Made by a program: the position numbers and the translations under genes. DNA of 64,000 nucleotides from Fomitopsis serialis (Eukaryota > Basidiomycota > Agaricomycetes > Polyporales > Fomitopsidaceae). Under the pieces are notes generated by a model that saw only the letters and a program-made list of their open reading frames with translations, did not search any database and was not told the DNA's origin. Of the stretch, positions 34,404 to 47,360 are shown piece after piece. The stretch lies in contig NW_025954984.1 in NCBI RefSeq assembly GCF_022376445.1, positions 124,001-188,000 of the forward strand. The letters are read 5' to 3'. How positions within the stretch are numbered: the first letter of the stretch is position 1; each line of letters begins with the position of its first letter.

Positions 34404-36189
34404 CGTGTAAAGTGCAGAAGCCGCAGTCTACTTGATGATCTTCTTATACCTCCCGCACAACTGGGCGAAACGTCTCACTTACCGGTGTCAACGGACTCAT
34501 CAGAAGAAACGTGCCCCAGAGCGAAGAATCAGCAGATGAGCCCATAGCCGGACGCCGCTTGCAACTTCAGGCTAGAATACCGAAGGAAGGCGGATACATA
34601 ATGGACGCGGCGCTTCGCTTCCAGAGCAAGGGAAACGTGTTCAGGGTACTTACCCACAGCCTTACAAACAATTGCGCACACTACCCAACCTCCACCCGCC
34701 CGACGTCTGACTTCAAGTTGCGCTAGCAGCTCGACGAGGGTCCGGAAATAGGGCCTGCTATGTACTGAGGTACGCTTGTCCGCGGTGACTGACTTCAACT
34801 AAGTACGTATCGGCGTCGAGCGTGGACAGAAGCTGGGGTGCTGATCGGTGTGCGCGTTCTGATTGCTGACATTCAATAGCTTGGCCGCTCGCCGTGGGGG
34901 AAGGGATCCGACTCGCCATTCTGTCCTAGGCCTGTCCAAGGCCTGTCTAAGACCATCCGTTTTGATTACTTAGCAAGCAATCCGTTCGCAGCGACAGGAC
35001 GACATGGACCCCAAAAGCGCCTACGTCGAGCAGTTGAGCTGTACACGGCCCGAGGTTTCAGTTGTCGTCCCGTACGACATACCCTTCCTATGATACGAGA
35101 CGGGGGAGAGGAGCAGAAGCAGCCGCGCCCTGGAGCTTGAGAGAAGAAGCGGCTTCGACAGGCGTCCGGTTCCCTAGATTGTTTTGCAGGACGCGCATGG
35201 TGCCCAGACTACATGTCATCCGGACGATACTGTGTATAACACCGGGCGTGGGTTGAGCTGCATGGTTGATACATGCCGGACTGGACTGCGAAACCGTGCA
35301 GCAACTTCAAGCAAGACCTCCGCCGGGAGGGAGTGGTTCAAGAGCGGTTAGCGTTGGCAGATCCCGACTGGGGAGGACCCGGTCGTGACCCGGTCCTCCG
35401 GATCTGAGATCGTAGATCGTCCATCTCTACCCGAAGCTGTTAGCCGCCGGGAGCGCGGGCCACAGAACACGTTGACCAGTCCTTGGAGACTATCGCTGGC
35501 CGGTGCTTGAGCACGGACTCAACGGCTGTAAAACAAGTACAGATTCCGTGGTGAGTGCTCAGTCTTACTTCTGACCATAATCAAGTTGACGTTCGTGTCG
35601 TGACAACGTTCCCGGCTTAGGAGAATAGTAATACCCTACAGGGTCGAGCTCAGCCCCACAAAGATGTTCGCGTAAAAGAACCAATCGCTATTTGATGCTA
35701 TGGTCGTCACAAGACCTGGATCCCCGATGTCACTATGGTCGTGAGGCTTCGTGAGGTCGCCGCGTTGATTCGTTGAAACTCAAGTTCTATGGTTGCCACT
35801 GCGTGTCCTACTCGAGCTTCGGTTTGATGAGGTGAGTGTCGCTGGAGGAAAACGACCCGTCACCCGACCGCATCTGCATCCGGGGAGAAGGTCGGAACGA
35901 GCTTGTCGAGCGTCTAACTCGTCGGAGGTATCTATACCAGCGCTGGCAGTACCGACTTCGCGATATCCGACGCGACCTCTGGGTTTCCACCCGCAGGCAC
36001 CGTCTGGGCATCGTAGCGGTCTTCTCGCTCGTCAGCGCCAATACTAGGGTGAGCAATGAGGTAATAAGTATTCCATGTCGGTTGCAGTCCTGCCGCTCGA
36101 ACTCTTTGTGTTTCCCCGCGGTGGTACCCGTCTCCCTCCCGTTCTGTCTTTTACCGTTTCGCCCCATAGGTGTAGACTCCAAAAGAGAA
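34404..36189. other. 1.8-kb divergent gap with a GC-rich structured block
   Basis: No protein gene is supported. Between about 35280 and 35560 the sequence is GC-rich and rich in short inverted repeats. At 35372-35399 there is a hairpin with arms GGAGGACC and GGTCCTCC and an inner GGTC/GACC stem. CGCCGGGAG occurs near both sides (about 35323 and 35444). It could be a structured non-coding RNA or simply promoter DNA for the two divergent genes. I checked by eye for the conserved blocks of U1-U6, SRP, RNase P and U3 and did not find them. Confidence 0.35.
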
Positions 36190-38088
36190 ATGACGAACCC
36201 GGCGGCGGCGATGGCCCAGAATGCGTACGTCGCAGGAAGTCCTTGCAGTGAACGTATGTTGACTTCTTGTGGTCCATCACCAGCCACGGGCCCGGTCTGG
36301 CTGGTATCTTCATGAACATCATGTACGCCATGCCATCGGCAGATTCGTGTATGTCTGACAATCGGTTCTGCAGGCTTTATGGGGTGATGATTTCGCAGTC
36401 GTTCTTCTATTTCTCCACGTACAAGAGGTCAGTCATAGTCAGGACAGCTTCATGACGCATCGCTCAGACACTCGTCAGTGATCCCATATGGTTGAGAGGC
36501 TATGTGAGTATTCATTGCTCCAGACGTGTCCGACGAATACAGTATGTCCTGAAGCATGACACATCGCAGGTCGCAGCGTTGCTCCTCGCAGACACGATAA
36601 ACTCCATATTCAACATGTGGTGGATTTACAACGTGCTGATCAACAACTTTGGTACTCCTATCTACTTGTCGAGTCGGCCATCCTTATATCCTCACCGTCT
36701 CCAGGTGATATTGCTGCGCTCGAGAATGCGGACTGGTGTACGTAACTCTGCTCCTCGTAACATGGCATTTGTGACTGACACTTGATTTCAGTGTTCCAGT
36801 CAGGTGTGTTTGCTGCCGCAGTAACATGAGTCCCTATTGATCATGGAGTTCTACGAATACAGAAGAAGCACTAGCGGTGTGTGGATTACCAAGATGCCGT
36901 CCAAACGACTCAGACTGATTGCTGCTGCAGGGAATCATCGCAATGATGGTCCAGTTCTTTTTCGCATGGCGGATACTAAGGCTGACGCGGAACTACATTG
37001 TTGTTGCGATCATTGTCGTAGCATCCTTGGTCGGCGGACGTGCGTGTCTCTTAGCGGCGTGTACTCCGTAAACTGACGCCATGCAGTGTCTGGCATCGGA
37101 ACGGGGATTGCGGTCTCGATTCATCCAGCGTTCTCGGGCTTCCAGCACCTACAGGTTGGTGACTGCGCGGCTCGGATTGGAGATGGCGATGCTAAGCGGA
37201 TACATTTGCTTGGTTCGCTCAGGTTCTTGTGATCTTGTGGCTCGTGGGTGCAGCCGCGTGTGACATCCTCATTACGCTTGCTCTCTCGTGGCATCTGGTA
37301 TGTACTCCGGTCGGTTGGGTGCGCGGCTCGCATCCTGATACTATGTGTCAGGCACAACAACGTACTGGCTCCCTCCAAACAGACACGGTCATTTCTAGGA
37401 TTATTCAGCGTATGTGCCCTCCTTTTCCTGAAGTAAATTGATTGCTGACCAGGTACTCCAGTGACTGTATCAAACGGCCTGGTAACCGCGGGCTTTGCTG
37501 TCGCCGACATCATTGCGTTCCTGTCAACGGTACGCGTCGTGGATATCTCGGTGTAAGATCGCATTGCTCACCGACTGTCAGCCCAGGGGAATTCATCTGG
37601 CATTCAATTACACTCTCGTTAAACTGTACGTCAGCTGTAGCCATCCTTTTTGAGTGAGAGCTGAGGTGTGATTCCACTTGGCAGATACGGCAACTCCATG
37701 ATGGCCAGTTTGAACTCGCGTTCGCTGCTAGCAATGTCGGCGAAGAGCTACTCCGCCGGGAGGGACATTTCTAGGATCTCTGGCACGGGCATGGTGAGCG
37801 AGCCGGGCGGGTTGAGGAGCCTCAGCTTTCCGCCTGCTGACACGACATGGTTCTCTCAGAACACCGACATGAGTGGCATAGCGACCCGTCAATCGCAGGT
37901 GCGTAGTGCGACCTCTACCGACGCAGCTGTCTGATCTGATCGACAATGTCCAGCTGTTCGCCGACGTCGAGTCGCATGAGCTCGCTGACGCATCAGGGTC
38001 GAAGGTGAAGAGTGAATCAAAATGGAGCAGCGACCGCTACAGCGGTGGGCGAGACAGCGAGGACAAGGATACAGCGGTCGCATATTGA
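36190..38088 (+). CDS. DUF6534-family multi-pass membrane protein
   Basis: A mushroom-specific family of 7-TM-like plasma-membrane proteins of unknown function. ATG at 36190 (MTNPAAAMAQNA), then across a 59-bp intron GPGLAGIFMNIMLYGVMISQ, then SFFYFSTYKR, VAALLLADTINSIFNMWWIY, GIIAMMVQFFFAWRILRLTR, IVVAIIVVASLVGG, VILWLVGAAACDILITLALS, RTGSLQTDTVISRIIQ, VSNGLVTAGFAVADIIAFLS, and the family-typical GIHLAFNYTLVKLYGNSMMA / SLNSRSLL before a Ser-rich cytosolic tail. Stop at 37934 if unspliced; a 55-bp intron (GTGCGT...TCCAG) extends the tail to TAVAY at 38088, which I prefer. About eight introns. Receptor-like function has been speculated for the family but is not shown. Confidence 0.85.
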
Positions 38089-38540
38089 TACCCACCGGTG
38101 CTCCTCTTCAGATGTAGTGTTTGCACGTTCCATTTGCGGTGACGGTGGCTGGTGTACCATCATAGCGGATCGGCCTGGCAGCTTGCTCTTATTTTGTACT
38201 ACGTAGTACCCCAGGAGCGGGCTCGCTTGAGGTCCTGCGAAGGTTGTTCATTATTCACTGAGCAGGGTTTGCGCCATATATTGAACGTCGTGTAGTTCGC
38301 GCCTCCTTAGATGCCTGAGAATGAGATGTCCGTGGCACATTCACTCGTTATGATTCAAAACTCAGGCTCACGAATCGGAACAATTCTTATGGCACGTGAT
38401 TTGGTCGCGTACGTGGCACGACTGTGGCGCGTCCTGAGCGCGTCACAACGTGGAAGCGAAGTCGTCCGGAGGCACAGCGGCCCTGAGTTTGTGCCCGTCT
38501 GTTCTTGCGTGACGCTAGTTCTGTGCATTCACTACCGAAG
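38089..38540. promoter_or_regulatory. Upstream region of the ER DnaJ gene
   Basis: Contains GCACGTGAT (about 38393-38400) and ACGTGGCAC (about 38411-38419). Their ACGTG core is of the kind bound by bZIP factors, including those of the unfolded-protein response. That link is inference from a short motif only. Confidence 0.3.
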
Positions 38541-40267
38541 ATGTGGTCTACATTCTGGCCGCTGCTGTGTCTACTTCTCCTGGCCGTCGTAACGGAGGCT
38601 GCCGACCTCTACAAAGCCCTCGAGCGTTAGTCCAAGGCGCGCACCCTCTTAGTTAGGCCAACGGCTCACTCATGCGGTCGCTCTATTACAGTGTCGAAAT
38701 CAGCCTCTGAACAGGATATCAGGAAAGCGTACAAGAAGCTGAGGTGAGGAAGGGCTGTACTTGTGCACGAGTCATGCTTGTTGAGAGCAGGACAGTCGCA
38801 AGTACCACCCCGACCGGAATCAGGAACGAGGCGCGGAAGAGAAGTTCATTGAGGTTGCACATGGTATGTCATTTCTCCTTTTCTTATGTGCTACGCTCAC
38901 TGTGGCATACCTTCAGCATACGAGGTTCTATCGGATCCTGAAGTAAGCGAAACCTGACCTAATAATTCACCTTATACATGATATTGAGATCTCATGCAGA
39001 AACGACAAGTATACGATCGCTATGGGGAGGTGCGCCCATGAAGGATGTCGCACGGTCTACGTACTCACGTACCACGTTGTCGCGTAGGACGGCTTGAAAG
39101 CCAACGAGGGAGGGCGACATGCAGGAAATCCGTTCGACATCTTCCAAAATTTCTTCGGCGGCGGCTGTGAGTGATGCACGAGACTTGCTCTCGGAAACGT
39201 CATACGATTAATTCCCAACCCTCAGTCTCTGCACAACAACAGGTCCGGAAGGGGCCAACCGTACACTTTGATGTCGAAGTCACGCTGGAAGACATGTAAG
39301 CTTCAATGCTAGCTCTACATCTTGCCCAAACTCACGAACGCACGCAGTTACACAGGGAACCACGTAGAAGTAGGTAATCCGACTGTACGACCGATTTGCC
39401 GCTGACCGCCAACGCCCAGCTGCCCGTCCACAAACACATTCTCTGCGATCACTGCCGAGGTACGGGCGCCGCCTCCTCCGGAGACATCCACACCTGCCCC
39501 GCATGCAACGGCGCCGGCGTCCAAGTCGTCCGACAACAAATCATGCCCGGGATGTGGTCTCAGGCGCAGGTCACCTGCAACCAGTGCGGTGGGCGCGGGA
39601 GCATTATCACACGCAAGTGCCCGCACTGCGATGGCGCGAAGGTCATCGAGCACACGCAGGTGTACTCGATCGAGATCCACGCAGGTGTGCCGGAGGGGTG
39701 GCAGATCGTGCTCGAGAGCGAGGGCGACGAGAGTCCGGACTACGAGCCTGGGGACATTGTTTTGCGGATCAAGAGCAGGAAGACTCAGGGCTCGTGGAGG
39801 AGGAAGGAGTCCGCGCTGTACTGGAAGGAGACAATCGGGGTCGATGAGGTGCGTCTTGCGCTGTTGTACCTTGGGAAGAAGAGCTAAAGGAGATCAGGCC
39901 CTTCTTGGCTTTGAGCGTAACCTTACGCATTTGGATGGCCACGTAGTACAGATCAAGCGCGACGTCGTGACGCAGCCAGGTAAGTACTTGTGGCGTAAAT
40001 CTGAAATGATGCATCCTCTCAACTTGCCATGTCAGGTTTTGTCGAGGTCGTGGACGGCGAAGGCATGCCCACACCCGAGCATGAACACTCTCACGGCAAT
40101 CTGTACGTCGAGTATACTGTCGTCCTACCGACGGAGGTATCGCCCGAGAAGAAACGCCGTGAGTATCGCTAGCAATACGGACACCGAGACGTTGACACTG
40201 ACGTGCCTTGCCAGAGCTACTGAAGGTCTTCCGTGGGGTGGAAGAAGGACATAAGGATGAGCTATGA
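38541..40267 (+). CDS. SCJ1: ER-luminal DnaJ co-chaperone (Scj1/ERdj3-like) with KDEL
   Basis: Hsp40 partner of BiP/Kar2 in the ER lumen. ATG at 38541 opens a signal peptide, MWSTFWPLLCLLLLAVVTEA. The J domain follows over four exons (DLYKALE, SASEQDIRKAYKKL, SRKYHPDRNQERGAEEKFIE with the HPD triad, YDRYGEDGLKANEGG), then a short G/F stretch (NPFDIFQNFFGGG). The zinc module has four repeats: CDHCRGTG, CPACNGAG, CNQCGGRG, CPHCDGAK. The C-terminal beta-sandwich includes LLGFERNLTHLDGHVV. The protein ends VFRGVEEGHKDEL and stops at 40267, so it carries a canonical HDEL/KDEL-type retrieval signal. All diagnostic residues are present. It converges with the cullin gene, leaving about 250 bp between their stops. 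Confidence 0.95.
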
Positions 40268-40518
40268 TATCTGAGTCACTTACCCTTCCTGCCTCTGCAC
40301 GTCCTAGACTAGCGGTATGGTACAATAGAATTAGATCGTGCACTGCACGGTAATTTATTTTATAATGTGGTCCTCAGGATGTCAGCACGAAGGAAGGTTG
40401 CTACGCGTTCGAAGGTTCGTGGAAGAGCAGAATAATGAATGATTGCAGCAATGAAAGTGGTGGTACAATGAGGTGTTGATGTACACTATACTTACTACAC
40501 ACATCTGCAGGAAACAGG

Positions 40519-43455
40519 TCATGCCTAACAGCGTCCTTAGCACGGTGTCAGAAGAGCCAGAGGATGACGACTGCGTACCAGGTAGTTATATGACTTGCGG
40601 TCTTCGCATCGTTCTAAGTATTCTCGCTACAAGGTAATTAGTACAAGGCTCGCTTTGTACGTGGCCTAGTAAGACGCACCTCGATGAGCCCTTCGACGCG
40701 CTTCTTGATGCTCAATGGATTTGGTTGAAACCGACTGGAGAGTTGCCGGGTAACCTCGTTCACAAGGTCGTTGTGGGTCATATGCTTGCGGTTCTTCATG
40801 ATTCGTACAATGCACGCCTGGATCATGGATGGGCGCATCAATATACTTACCATTCAGTAATGCCGTCACAACACACGCACCTCCGTTTGATGTCGCCGCT
40901 CTTCCTCCACCCTATCCTTCGTCTCCCTCCTCTCGTCCGTGTTCTCGACTCGCGAAGCGACCGTGCTAATTTTGATCTTTTGCAGTGGCGCCGAGAACTC
41001 GGCGTTGAATGTGAACTTGTCTTCTGGGCTCACTTCCCGGCCGGACGGGTGTTTCTTGAGAATCTTGTACTTTGCGCATGCGAGCGACTGCAGATTGCGC
41101 TGGAGGTCCGTGTCTGGGATGGCTGTTGCCGATTTGATGTCCTACGAACATATATCAGAAATGCGAGTCGTGTGCAGGTGGCTGGCTGACCTGATAACTC
41201 AATGACGTGCCATCTGCGGCGTCCTCGAACAGAAGCAAGATGACGAGGGCATACGTCGACACGTTCAAGTCGTGATTCCGCGAGTTGAACCTCACTCGAA
41301 TGTCAGCGTTGCCCATTGATGGCTGCCACGTTAGTCGTCGGCCAGAGTGACGGGACAGGTAGAACTGTTCGAAAGACTTCGCGGGTTTGAGCAGTTCGGC
41401 GGGGAAGTTACAAGGCGAGCCGGAGTGCGACATAGGCCAGAACGTCGATGTCATGACGATGACCGCGATCTCAACGTCCGGTGCCTGCAGGGGGTCTTAG
41501 CGCTTGGGTGTATGTGGATGAGAAAGACGATCACCGTAGTCGTCGCAAGATGGTTACGGTACGCGTGCATGGTATCCGCAGAGATCTTCATGTCATGGAA
41601 CATGCCCTCGAGCTTCTGCGTGAACTGGTAGCCGCACTCGACCTTGAGCTTCGCAAGCATGCCCCGCTCAGCATCGTCGGACACGGATCGCCCGAGCAGG
41701 AGCCGCTTGGCGAGATGGCCTTTGTAGTACCGTTCAAAGACATCCTTGTCGGAGAGGAAGCGAAAGATCGTGATTGTCTTGTCGAGAACGACGTCCACCT
41801 CCGTGTCGGTTTTCTGAGCTAACCATGAGCAACGTTCTTCCAGGCGACATCATGAGCCTCACCCCTTTCAGGCCCTTCTTGAGATTGTCGTCAATAAACA
41901 GCGAAATGAACTCGGGGGATTTCTCATGCATGTTGATGAAGGTTCCAAATGCCTGAAAGAATATTTAACGCATTAAAATCACCATATATGCGTGATACGT
42001 ACCTCGTCGACGCTACTCTCAACGTCATGGTCACTTTGGAAGCCGCCGACCCATATCTTGTCGAACTTGTCCTTCATGTCCAAGACATCTTGTACCCACT
42101 TCAGCGCGAGCGAGAGTACCTGTGAACCGGCATTTGCAGCCCGTGATTTTCCCTTGCCCTTCGCCTTGCTACTCTTCTCCATGTCCTCGTCCTCCTGCGC
42201 ATCCTCTCCCTCGAACGACAGACTCGTAGAGTTGATGTCCTTTCCTCGTCGAATCACCGTCTCTCTGAGAGCCTTGCGGAGGGTGGTAATACCAGCGGGC
42301 ACCATGGCGAACAGTCGGTAGAGACGTGCGAGATCGTCGATCTTGTCCAGGTCTATCATGACATCTAAACCGGAATTAGGCATGGCTATTATGGTGCAGA
42401 GGTGTGGGTTGATGAGCTCCTCTTCCAGTATTCGACGTAGAGGCTGGCTGGTCTGTGATGACAAGAAGTGATGGGCTCGCGATTCTTCCTGGTCTAATCG
42501 ACTCTCAACCTAGTCGTGTTCAGCGGCGTGTCCTCATACCTGTGGCGGAAACTACCTACTCGTCGTAGGTACTCAGGGGCATCGCAAGTTTCCAGAAGAT
42601 GCTCGCCCTCCTTCTCGTAGAAGGCCTCGCTTTCTTTCAGGAGAATAGGTTCCAAGTCTCGTTTGTACACAGAGACATCCTCCCGCTCGTCAAACAGCTG
42701 CAGAAGCACGTCCACGCAGCCTTTCACGGCGGAGCGGTTTATTACATACCCATCGCGTTCCGTCTGTATCTGGGTCAAGATCGCCGAGATGATGTGCCCC
42801 TGTATTGGCGAGCGTAGGATGTGCTCGATGAACAAGAGCAGCCCCGCCTCCCATATTTCTGGCACTTGTTTGGATTTCGTGTAAACGCGGTCCTGCTACC
42901 ATTCCAGAAACAAGCAAGGTGGCGCAACGTGAAGACGTACCATATACTTCAAGACGTCTCGCAACTTGGACAGACTAGACGTATGATCGTCCCACACCTT
43001 CTTCACCGCCTTCAGGAGCAGCTCTCCGGCCTGTGCCATCTCGACCGGATCGTCGTCGACATGTGCGGGGAATGCCGGTATGATGTACTCGTTCGCGAGC
43101 CTATCGAGGTTGTCCGCTATGAGCTTCTTCGTCCCCTGGTACAGCGTCTCGCCATGTTTGTAGAGGACCATGTTATACGCGAAACGATGGTTCTCTTCGT
43201 ACGAGAGGTTGGCGGCATTGTGATTCTGGATCTCGACGATGTTCCTAGACAGCTTTGCCCATGTATCGTCAATTGAAAACTCCGGTCCATGCTACCGAGC
43301 ATGTATGCTCAGTGTGAGGTGGATATGAGTGCATGGACTGGAATCCTACCTTCTTCGCCGGTTTCTGTCGTAAATAGTTAGCTGCATCCAAGCCGGAAGC
43401 GTAACATACTGACGATCTTCGGTTTCACTCGTGCGCGCGGTACTATTGTGCCCAT
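40519..43455 (-). CDS. CUL3: Cullin-3-type ubiquitin-ligase scaffold
   Basis: Scaffold of CRL ubiquitin ligases. ATG at 43455 gives [14 protein letters not shown], followed by two tiny exons and [20 protein letters not shown]. The cullin repeats include [18 protein letters not shown] and [19 protein letters not shown]. An acidic/Lys-rich insert ([20 protein letters not shown]) sits before the [14 protein letters not shown] and [20 protein letters not shown] blocks that favour CUL3 over CUL1. The C-terminal winged helix has [20 protein letters not shown] with the neddylation lysine. The last two introns place [16 protein letters not shown] before LA-stop: splicing GTACGC...TGTTAG and then GCA TGA gives the conserved YLA end at 40519; without that intron the protein would run about 11 residues further. 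Frames are intact. Confidence 0.92.
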
Positions 43456-44305
43456 GCTTGAGTCGAAATATTTGCGCGTAAGCAGAACGCTTACCCGCTG
43501 CCATAACTCTTCCGTATATATCCTACACTGCCAGGGTGCCCGGTAAACAGTTCCGCACCGCCCGCTGACTTTCACGACTGCGTAACTGCTTGGCTCGCCA
43601 AAGGATTGACAGCGCGAAAGGGGGGATACACGAAAGTACGCCTTATACGCGAGAGATGTGGATGAGAGACGGTCCGAGCAGCACTGTGCCAGTGACAGAC
43701 AATGAAAGGCAGCGCTGCAGCCACCGCGTAGCCGTATGTCACGTGTCCCGAGAGGTGGACAGTCATTCCGGCTGATTCGGGACGACGGTAGTAGGGCGCC
43801 TCTCCTGTAGTTCGATTTCACCGTTAGCTTCTATGTGGGAACCACGTTGAACTTGTTAGTCGGCGAACCGACATCGGTATGTACATCATCGTTCCGTGGC
43901 ATGCCTCTCCCTGAACCACTGGCTACTGAACAGCCGAAGCGACCTTGTTTGCTCCTGTTAGGATCCAAAGTCCCCGCTTCCCTTTTGCGGAACATCTATC
44001 TCGGGACAGTACGCCGCGCTTCGTACGCTCCCACCCGCCGCGCACACATCAACGTCAACAATCAGGACATATAGTGAACAACTGATTCATTGATGCATAC
44101 AAGAATGACACAATCTCTCGCGAGCCCCAGCTTGGCCCCAGCCGCGTTACTGTAACTACCGCTAACTACCGTTAAGTAGCGACCGCTCCGGCGCCAACTG
44201 GAGATTCCCACGGAGCGCTGGGAGGACCTGCGACGGCGAGGCTCATTTGCGAACTTTCATACGACCAAGTCGCATGCCTGAGCCTCCTCTCTTTCCTCCG
44301 CCAAC
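43456..44305. promoter_or_regulatory. Divergent intergenic region, CUL3 and exchanger
   Basis: 850 bp between divergent starts. Contains a repeated CTAACTACC/CTAACTACCG element with TTAAGTAGC near 44153-44180, of unknown meaning. Otherwise no feature was seen. Confidence 0.4.
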
Positions 44306-46972
44306 ATGGGCTACGGTGCACCCAAGCTCCTCTTCGTCGCCGCCCTGGCGGTCAACTGCATCTTGTGGTCGCACAGTCGCTACGGCCAAGTCTACTCGAT
44401 CCGCACGCAACCCGAGGCACTTGCGCATGCGAAGCGGAGTCTGCTCGATGTTGAGTATGTGAACGGGTCCTCTCTGGGAAAGGACGCCGACGAAGAAGTG
44501 AGTACTGCCCGTCGTGTACCAATTTTCGATTGCTCACGGAGCGCGCTACGATGATAGCAATGCTTCCCCATTACCGTGCCTATAGAGCACCAATGCGCAC
44601 ATATCATCGACTCGTGTCCAGACACTCGGACGTTTCTGTCGATACCCTACCTGCAATCATACTTCTGTGCTGATGTCTCCTTTCGACCACTGGTCTTCTC
44701 CGCATATCTCGTCTGGCTCGTCTTCATATTCTCCACGCTGGGTATCAGTGCCGCCGACTTCTTCTGCCCTAACCTCGCTACGCTCGCACAGCTGCTCGGT
44801 TTGGACGAAAACATGGCAGGCGTTACCTTCCTCGCGTTCGGAAACGGAAGCCCGGACGTGTTCGCTACGTTCTCCGCCATGAAGGCGAACTCGGGCGGCC
44901 TCGCGATCGGCGAGCTCCTCGGTGCTGCGACATTTGTCGTCTCATGCGTCGCTGGCTCACTGTGTATCATCAAGCCGTTCCGAGTGCTGCCCTACCGCTT
45001 CTTCCGCGATGTCGGGTTCTTCACGGTAGCCGTCGCGATACTGCTTGTGGTGCTCTGGGATAGCGAGCTCGAGGCTTGGGAGGCAGCTGCACTCATCTCC
45101 CTGTATTTACTGTACGTCGTGGTCGTGGTCGGCGGCAGCTTTTGGGAGAAGCGAATGGAGCGCAGGCGGCGATATGAAGAGCTCATGCGGGACGAGTTCA
45201 GGGAGGAAGTAACCGTACCTACCCCGTACCATGACGACGAGCCGTATAGAGACGACCGTGAGTGTACTATATTCTCCTTTGTTCGATAGCGATGCTCACA
45301 GTTGAGCAGCCTTCACTGCTCTTGCACCATCTTCGACCCTCGAGGTCCCTACACCATACACGCGCACCCGTGCTGTGTCGCATCCTGGCCCTCCTCGTTT
45401 GGGTCTGGAAACGGAACTCCCGCCCAGACCTCGGACACGTTCTCCCTCTCCACATAGCAGCCCACACCTGAGTGCGATGCCATCTTTCTCCCTGGTTGGC
45501 GCCCTCGAGTTCCGCCGCATCGTCTCGTCGCTTCAGCAGGAAGCGGCGGGCTCCTCCCTCAGCGTGTTTGACACACCATCTCCCTATCCGGGCGGCCACT
45601 ACCACCGACATGGCGGCTCGCGCTCGCGCTCGCGTTCACATACTCCTCGCTTAGAAATTCGGGATCCGTGGGATGCCGCCCTCGGTGTGCCCCTGGACGA
45701 GCGCTCGCCGCCCCTAATAGTTGCTCCACCTCCAGAGTCAGCAGAGGAGATGCCACCTATACCAACCATCTCACATACGCCCGCGTCGCCTGTCGTCTCC
45801 GAGACGGACACGGACGTGCAGTCTGAGCAATTCACTCAGTCCTCGCGGCGGCACTCGATCAAACGTGTCTTGGGGCACGCTTTCCACCTAATCTTCCCTA
45901 CGCTACACGGCTTCCGCGCGAAGCCGTTCTTGGGCAAGGTTGCCGCTATTCTCGCGGCGCCGGCTGTGATGGTCCTCACGCTGACGCTGCCTGTGGTGGT
46001 GACGGCGTACGACGACGTGGGGCGGGAACGCGAGAAGCACCATGAGCGGAGCGTTTTGGACATAAATGACAGTCGACTCGTGGACTTTGAGGAGGAGGGC
46101 GTCGAGCGTGCGCTTATTGCGGAAGAGGAGGTTGCGGAAGAGATGCACGAACTGAAGTACAACAAATGGCTCATGGCCGTGCAATGCACGCTTGGGCCGC
46201 TGTTCGCCGCTGCCATCCTGTTTGGTGCGTCACTTGTGCCATTTGTATGGTTTGACGGCTGACGGATGGTTGGCAGATGGGACCAAGCATGAGCCATGGC
46301 TGCTTCTGGCGACAGGCGTAGCGGGCTTTACCATTGGCATCCTCGTGCTCGTCTTCTCAGACAAGGGCTCGCATCCAACAGCACTGCTCGCTCGTTGTAT
46401 CATGGGGTTCATGGTTGCCGTAGTCTGGATCATGGCTATAGCCGATGAAGTAGTGGAAGTGCTGACCGTACGCCTCCTCCTCACTCCCCCGCTTGTCCGC
46501 TTCTCATGAAATTCTTTGCTAGACGTTTGGGTTCATTTTCGGCCTTTCCGATGCAATCATTGGACTAACAATATTCGCCGTCGGGAACTCGCTCGCTGAC
46601 CTCGTGGCAAACATGAGTGTTGCTGTAAGCGATAATCCTCGCCTTGTCTACTCAATCCTGACGCTGCTCTAGGTATTCGCCCCAATCATGGGCTTCTCCG
46701 CATGCTTTGGTGGACCGATGCTCAACATCCTGCTCGGTATTGGCATCTCCGGATCCTACATCATCCGTCAAACCGCCGAGCCATACTACCTGCATTTCTC
46801 CACGACTCTCGTCGTCACCGGGTGTGGGCTCCTCGCCCTCCTGCTCGCAACGCTCGTCTTCGTACCACTGAACGGCTTCTTCCTACCGCGCGGCTGGGGC
46901 ATCACCCTGATTGTCGCCTACACGGTGATCATGATCACGAATGTTGTCGTGGAGATCAAGAGCAAGAGCTGA
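44306..46972 (+). CDS. Cation/Ca2+ exchanger (CaCA superfamily, NCKX6/CCX type)
   Basis: Membrane antiporter moving Ca2+ (or another cation) against Na+/K+/H+. The N-terminus MGYGAPKLLFVAALAVNCIL is a signal anchor or first span. CPDTRTFLSIPYLQSYFCAD is the conserved pre-repeat loop. The alpha-1 repeat reads MAGVTFLAFGNGSPDVFATF and the alpha-2 repeat IIGLTIFAVGNSLADLVANM, then GFSACFGGPMLNILLGIGIS; the GN(G/S) and D residues needed for ion binding are present. Between them is a long cytosolic loop, Ser/Pro/Arg-rich (SPSPHSSPHLSAMPSFSLVG, GSRSRSRSHTPRLE), with a likely regulatory role. The C-terminal spans end in VVEIKSKS. Likely location: vacuole or other endomembrane, by analogy with yeast Ecm27-type proteins. 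Confidence 0.92.
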
Positions 46973-47360
46973 CTGGGCATCGGAGCTGCATGGACAATGG
47001 ACTGCTGTTGGAGCTATCTGTGATCTGGTGTTGCATATCTATCGTATCAGAGCTGATAATGCGTTGTATTTAAATCACAGTGTACTGTACTATGCAATCC
47101 AAGGCAGTGACAAACTGGGAAATAATGACTTGACATGCGCTTGCCGGTGCGAGGGGCAGTGGTTGGTATTGGACACGGAGGGGGCTCGGAGCGACGTTAG
47201 TTAAGTGATCATCCTCGTGAGCCGTAGACGCTTGGTCGGTACACGGTCATGAGAAAAACTTTGGTCACTTGTGCGCAGCGGGGTGCCGACGGTCGAAGAG
47301 GTAAACCCATGTTATAGCTAGACATGACTGGTTGCCCAACCATCCACCCACAGGCCATCA
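46973..47360. other. Intergenic, nothing assignable
   Basis: Exchanger 3' region and promoter of the first hydrolase; no motif-bearing frame. Confidence 0.4.

Noticed and set aside
34529..34798. Minus-strand 89-codon frame upstream of the GMC gene as an additional N-terminal exon
   Set aside because: The GMC protein already starts properly at 34403 with a family-typical N-terminus, and no good splice join connects the two.
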